Source: Primula veris
Lineage: Eukaryota; Streptophyta; Magnoliopsida; Ericales; Primulaceae
Length of the DNA: 64,000 bases
Assembly: GCA_963682055.1 (NCBI GenBank)
Contig: OY821744.1
Span: 27,938,967 to 28,002,966 of the forward strand
Direction of reading: 5' to 3'
Shown here: positions 59,740 through 64,000 of the stretch, in pieces
Numbering within the stretch: position 1 is the stretch's first letter
Layout of the letters: each line of letters begins with the position of its first letter
The notes under the pieces: generated by a model
What the model saw: only the letters and a program-made list of their open reading frames with translations
Told to the model about the DNA's origin: nothing
The model's database searches: none
Program-made: the position numbers and the translations under genes

Positions 59740-60190
59740 AAAGATTAGGTGTTGGGAACACGCACTTACGTATACACCACACCTCGCTGCGTCTCGCCAC
59801 GCCACGACCACGGGATGCGGGTTGTGGCTCCGGTTGGATTCGCCGACCATCGCCGTGAGTGTCAAAGGTCAAACCCGAGACGGGACTCGAGCAAGACTCA
59901 CCCTATTCGTGCGCGAAAAGGTTGGAGCCCTAAGCTCCAACCATTAAGTCAATGGTGGGTGTATATAAACAATCAATTCTCAGAAAACCCACCAATGTGG
60001 GATAAAAGTTTGCAAAGTCTTTTGTAAAAGTGAGTTACAAGAAACTCGTTTTGGATTTTGCGTGATCTCCAAATTGGAGGCTAATATTTTTCACTCCCGT
60101 TATCGGTTTTAGACGTGTGACGTACCGTTTTGAACCTCATATAACATAATTTAATTAGGTACCAGACACGTTCCTTTCGCGGTACTTAAC
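59740..60190. mobile_element. Possible LTR fragment, GC-richer than surroundings
   Basis: Starts near TGTTGGGAACACGC and has GGTTGGAGC...GCTCCAACC (a 9-bp hairpin at 59921-59943), a TATA-like GTATATAAA, and CCCACCAATGTGGGATAAAAG, a phrase common in plant LTRs. Base composition differs sharply from the flanks. No partner LTR or primer-binding site is found. Confidence 0.4.
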
Positions 60191-60998
60191 ATGTTTAAAC
60201 TGGTACTCAAAACCAAACAAAACCGGCTTGGGTATATTACATATATAGCTGTAATTACAACATGATCCTCAGTCCGTTATTTCATATCTCCTTCCGTGCC
60301 AACTTGACTTTTTAACCTGAAATATATATTAAAAATATTACAATTACGGTTAGAAATGTATTAATACATTCAAATAACTATTTCCTAAGAAAAAGACATC
60401 ATCATTTGATTTGAAATAAAAATAAAATTAGTGTAAAAAATATCAAATCTCACAAAGCATTTAAATCAATTTAATGACCGAACATAATGAAATATGTGGT
60501 GTAATAATATACTAAACAAGTTTGTAAAAGTTAAAATTTGAGCGAAAATAATTGAAGAGGCATGAAATAAGATTTAAAAAAATGGGTAGAGTATCCAGAC
60601 TTTTCTCTTGGTGGAGAAAATAAAGGATACAACCTAAAATAAACTACATACAAATACTATATATGTAGGAGAAAATCAGGCCGTGATAATGAGTCCTTAA
60701 CACAAATTGATCAAATGATGATGAATTATTCTTAGGTGTATATATATTATTTGTTCAGCCAATATGCATATATTACAAATTTACAACATCTTTTGATGGG
60801 AAATTCATTATGAGCTATTTGTAATATACCAATTTAACACACATGATGTCAATATCTGGTTATGAAACGTAAATTAGTGTTTGTCCATGTCGGATGTTTG
60901 CGTTTTGTGAGCTTGACATATAATTGGAAAGGTCGCTGTTTATGTAAATTTAATTTTGTCTTCTTGCATCTATATAGAATACAACATATTAATGAATA

Positions 60999-61233
60999 CC
61001 ATGTCCGTTTTCATTTAATTGTCTATTACGAAACTACGTACAATTTTGATCGACTTATAACTTGTATCAAAATTGTCGAAATGAATTTTTTTAAAATTTA
61101 ATTATAAAATTTAACATTTAAACTATATAATCAACTTTTGGAAATTTTTATTCCGACAATTTTAATACAAGTTCTTGGCCGGTCAAAATTGGACGTAGTT
61201 TCGTAGTGGACAATTAAATATGAACGGAGGGAG
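60999..61233. mobile_element. Worn Stowaway-like MITE (first of two)
   Basis: Ends in GAACGGAGGGAG followed by TA; the left end is a degenerate counterpart (ATGTCCGTTTTCATTTAATTG). Inner arms TTTAATTGTCTATTACGAAAC and the inverse TTTCGTAGTGGACAATTAAA pair. Confidence 0.65.
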
Positions 61234-61245
61234 TATAAAATACTA

Positions 61246-61475
61246 CTATCTCCGTTCACATTTAATTGTTTATTACGAAACGACGTGCAATTTTGACCGA
61301 CTTATAACTTGTATCAAAATTGTCCAAATAATATTTTTTTTAATCTAATCATAAAATTTAACACTTGAATTATATGATCAAAATTTGAAAATTTTTATTA
61401 CGATAATTTTGATATAAGTTTTTAACAGATTAAAATTGTATATAGTTTTGTAAGGTTTAATTAAATAGTAAAACA
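61246..61475. mobile_element. Worn Stowaway-like MITE (second of two)
   Basis: Begins CTATCTCCGTTCACATTTAA a few bases after the previous element and repeats its inner sequence (TTATTACGAAACGACGTGC, ACTTATAACTTGTATCAAAATTG). The right end is degraded near 61470. Confidence 0.5.
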
Positions 61476-63060
61476 TAAATGATATAACTTTTGACTATCT
61501 TCTTGTTCCAAAACAGGGAAAACAGAATAGCTGTACTAATTCCATTTTTTGTTTGCAATCATATACTTATTCCATTTAAAATAAGACAAACCATATGGGA
61601 ACTTTTTAGTAACAATAGACTAGGCATTGTTCGAATTGTTCCTATGCTAGCATTTCTGGATCACAAAATTTTGCTTCTGTTGGGATTTGAAACTTTTACT
61701 TCTTGCAAATTGCTGATCACGTAAATTCTTCAATTTTGAAATTGGTATTGCTCCATTTTGCAGTGTCTTTGTAGTCTTTGTAGTCTTTTACTAGTATTTG
61801 TATTAATAATTCTGCTTATTGAAATGTCAATAATTTGACAACATTAATATAATTTTCGTACCACGTTAAGAGTATCAACTATAGTTATGCATTAAGTAAT
61901 TAAACATTATCTACTAATTTGTTGCTTACCGGTCTTCTTCGTTTTTAAGAAAGTATATTCCTTTCCCGTTCCACACACTATATATATCAATTTGCTTTCA
62001 TTTTCATTATTTAAAAAAAAATGGTTGTCTTGATAATGATGGATGTGTCTTAATTCTATATAAAACGCAAAAGAATTTTGTCAAATTGTTGCATTCAGAA
62101 AACGCATATACTATAGTATCACAGATGTATGATGTATCGGCATTGGAATCTTTCTTCTGCATATAATATATATCACTGCTAATTAAATGGTAAACACTAC
62201 GAAATTTATATCAATGACCCCTAAGCAGTGTATTAAAAATCTCGTCTCAAAATACTCTAATACTCGAAAAGCTAAAAAACTCAAAAAGATAATGTTCAAC
62301 TTTAGCCTAAAGTTTAAAGAACAGCGTTTTTATGCATCAATGCTAAAAAAAACACGCGTTAGACTAAAAAAGTTTAAGATTTAGTTAAGAAAAAAAAAAT
62401 CTCGCAAAAATATATATAGTCTCACAAATTGGTACAAACACAAGAGCAACTCAGTAGCCCGTTGTTATATTAAACATACCACATGATTTAACTATACATG
62501 TTAATATTAGTTATTCATAATTTTTTGGACTAATTATTTTCGTATATTCTATACTTAGCATACATATATGTATTTATGTTTTTCTAGTAAAGTTTACGCT
62601 TTTGACATCGGAACTTACGTTTCAGTAAACCTTTTCTAAAAAGTCTTCAGCAATAATTTAGCGTTTTAAAACATTACCCTTCTTAAGTGGCCAAAGTAAT
62701 CAATAAAGAAAAAGATTTAGAGATGAATAAATATTGAATTGGAATGGACATACAAATATGTGGACAAGCACGTGATACAATATATTGGTAATTTTAGAAT
62801 AATAGAAAATATGGTTTCTTGGCAATTATCTGAACCTGTATACTGAAGGAACTAAACCGAACGAAGCACCAGCTCCGAGTCAAGTAATTGAATCGGTCGA
62901 TTTAGTTTAGATCCGATAATTAATACTATATGTGCGGTCTGTTTTAGTGCTTCTTAATTAGGTGCATCTTCTGATTCGCCCCTTCAAGCAACGAATTTCT
63001 CCTTATAGTCCCGCAGTATAACCAGAACTAGAACATATTTCACAGCATTGAGATACATGA
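61476..63060. other. Gene-free AT-rich stretch
   Basis: No coding, RNA or repeat feature could be supported. A 65-codon Lys-rich open frame at 62187-62384 has no homology I recognise and the composition of random AT-rich sequence. Confidence 0.4.
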
Positions 63061-63067
63061 TGAAGGT

Positions 63068-64000
63068 TGTTGGTTTTTGGTACTATTTCGAATACAATAA
63101 TGAAAGGACAATAAATAAAAGAGACAGGAACGCAAAGGAAATAAACAATTTTATTTCTCACAATTGGAATATGAATTACAATTCCTGACTCAACAAATAA
63201 ATAAAACTGCTGGACTGAAATAAAGAAACTGCCGGACTGTTTTAAAGAAACTGCCGGACTGGTTTTACAGAAACTGCCGGACTGGTTTTGAACAAAACAA
63301 ACTGGACTGGTTTTAAAGCATAAAAAACTGCCGGACTGGTTTTTAACAAATAAAAAACTGCCGGACTGTTTTTTGTAAATACTGGAAATTACAGAACTGA
63401 AAAGTAAATAACAGAATCGAAAGACTGAAAGTAAACAGTACTGAAATGTAAATACAGAAAAGAAACAGTACAGGAAAGTAAATTACAGAAATGAAACGGT
63501 ACTGAAAGGAAATGGACAGAAAGTAAAAGACTGAAAAATAAATAACAGAAAGTAAAAGAAGAGGCAACTGCTGAGCAGTTTCCCTTAAACAATATTTCCC
63601 GAACCACCTTTAAAGGTTTCTGGTTTCGGGACTTTGTTCCCAAGGTACAACTTCTATCTCAGAGTGGCTCGTATGGAAACCGGCACCGAACCACAGGTCG
63701 AGCTGTTGGTGGTGCGGTTCTCTCTCACTAAGTGTATGCTTATGCTGTGAGTTGTGTGTATGATGGTGTACTGAAATGAGAGGGGGATGGCTGCCTTTTA
63801 TAGGCTCTACTGAAACCGCAACCATAAATGTTGGTCTTTAATTCTGGGAGTTACACCCCCAGAATCCGCTCAATCAATTCTGAAACCGCAGCATTTACTC
63901 TCATTCATTGCTGACGTTTCTCTTGCTGGAAACTCTAGGGACTCCTTTTGTATTTTATACAAAACTCCCTATTCGGGTTTGGACCCAAGACCCAAGACCC
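63068..64000 (-). mobile_element. Probable LTR of a retrotransposon, truncated by window edge
   Basis: Minus-strand sequence has a strong TATA box (GCCTATAAAAGGC at about 63792-63804), followed by a leader-like region and, further on, tandem repeats. The likely end is ...AAAACCAACA near 63068 (CA terminus). GGGTCTTGGGTCCAAACCC at the window edge resembles promoter-side LTR sequence. The start lies beyond 64000, so neither target duplication nor partner LTR can be checked. Confidence 0.5.
63205..63370. repeat. AAACTGCCGGACTGGTTTT tandem repeat
   Basis: About seven ~22-28 bp units around ACTGCCGGACTG, followed (63370-63560) by a looser ACAGAAAGTAAA repeat. It lies inside the probable LTR. Confidence 0.88.

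Noticed and set aside
59732..60027. Overlapping Arg-rich open frames
   Set aside because: Two different frames are open over the same GC-richer LTR-like sequence, which points to composition and not coding.
62187..62384. Lys-rich 65-residue open frame
   Set aside because: AAA-rich composition in AT-rich spacer; no promoter or homology evidence.
1..64000. tRNA, rRNA or snRNA genes
   Set aside because: Looked for cloverleaf A/B boxes and conserved snRNA elements while reading; none was convincing, but a covariance-model search was not possible.

Overview
This is nuclear DNA from a flowering plant, most likely a core eudicot. The evidence is long AT-rich introns with GT-AG borders, PPR genes with organelle-targeting starts, a chloroplast import channel gene, Stowaway-type MITEs and TTTAGGG telomere-type repeats. 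I cannot name the species; the MITE content would fit Caryophyllales or asterids, but that is a weak inference.

Layout. 1-3342 (+): the 3' half of a TFIIA large-subunit gene. 4089-4511 (-): a small unrecognised protein gene. 5368-10531 (+): a 15-exon plastid sugar/H+ symporter (XPSL3 type, 565 aa). 10934-12763 (-): an intronless E-class PPR gene. 13187-22061: a complete 8,875-bp Mutator-like element (MULE) between 10-bp direct repeats. It carries two minus-strand genes: a FAR1/MULE transposase fused to an OTU cysteine protease (898 aa), and a four-exon plant-mobile-domain protein (673 aa). 22889-34555 (-): TOC75-3 in ten coding exons (764 aa). 35929-37548 (+): a second PPR gene. 42403-43882 (-): a two-exon GARP/MYB gene of the LUX/BOA type (224 aa). 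47064-54976 (-): a nine-exon Pumilio gene (905 aa). 55000-64000: gene-poor sequence with an inverted fragment of the Pumilio 5' end, old repeats, Stowaway-like elements and a probable LTR running off the right edge.

The host genes are ordinary single-copy housekeeping, plastid and clock genes. From memory of Arabidopsis locus numbers, several match two related Arabidopsis blocks (At5g59230-At5g59600 and At3g46640-At3g46740), so the window looks like the unduplicated ancestral block.

The most striking structure is the MULE. Each end has four 21-bp palindromes at exactly 40-bp spacing, each array starts exactly 44 bp from its own element end, and the alternating centre base makes each array close to palindromic as a whole. 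Related palindromes at the same 40-bp phase, a 177-bp tandem repeat that copies the transposase start region, and about 470 bp of telomere-type repeat lie between the two genes. Other points of interest are a 131-bp near-perfect hairpin in the LUX intron, paired evening elements upstream of LUX, a TOC75 intron enlarged by copies of its own donor region, a short upstream ORF that copies the Pumilio N-terminus, and a MITE family with TTTGGTTGCAGCTT ends in introns across the window.
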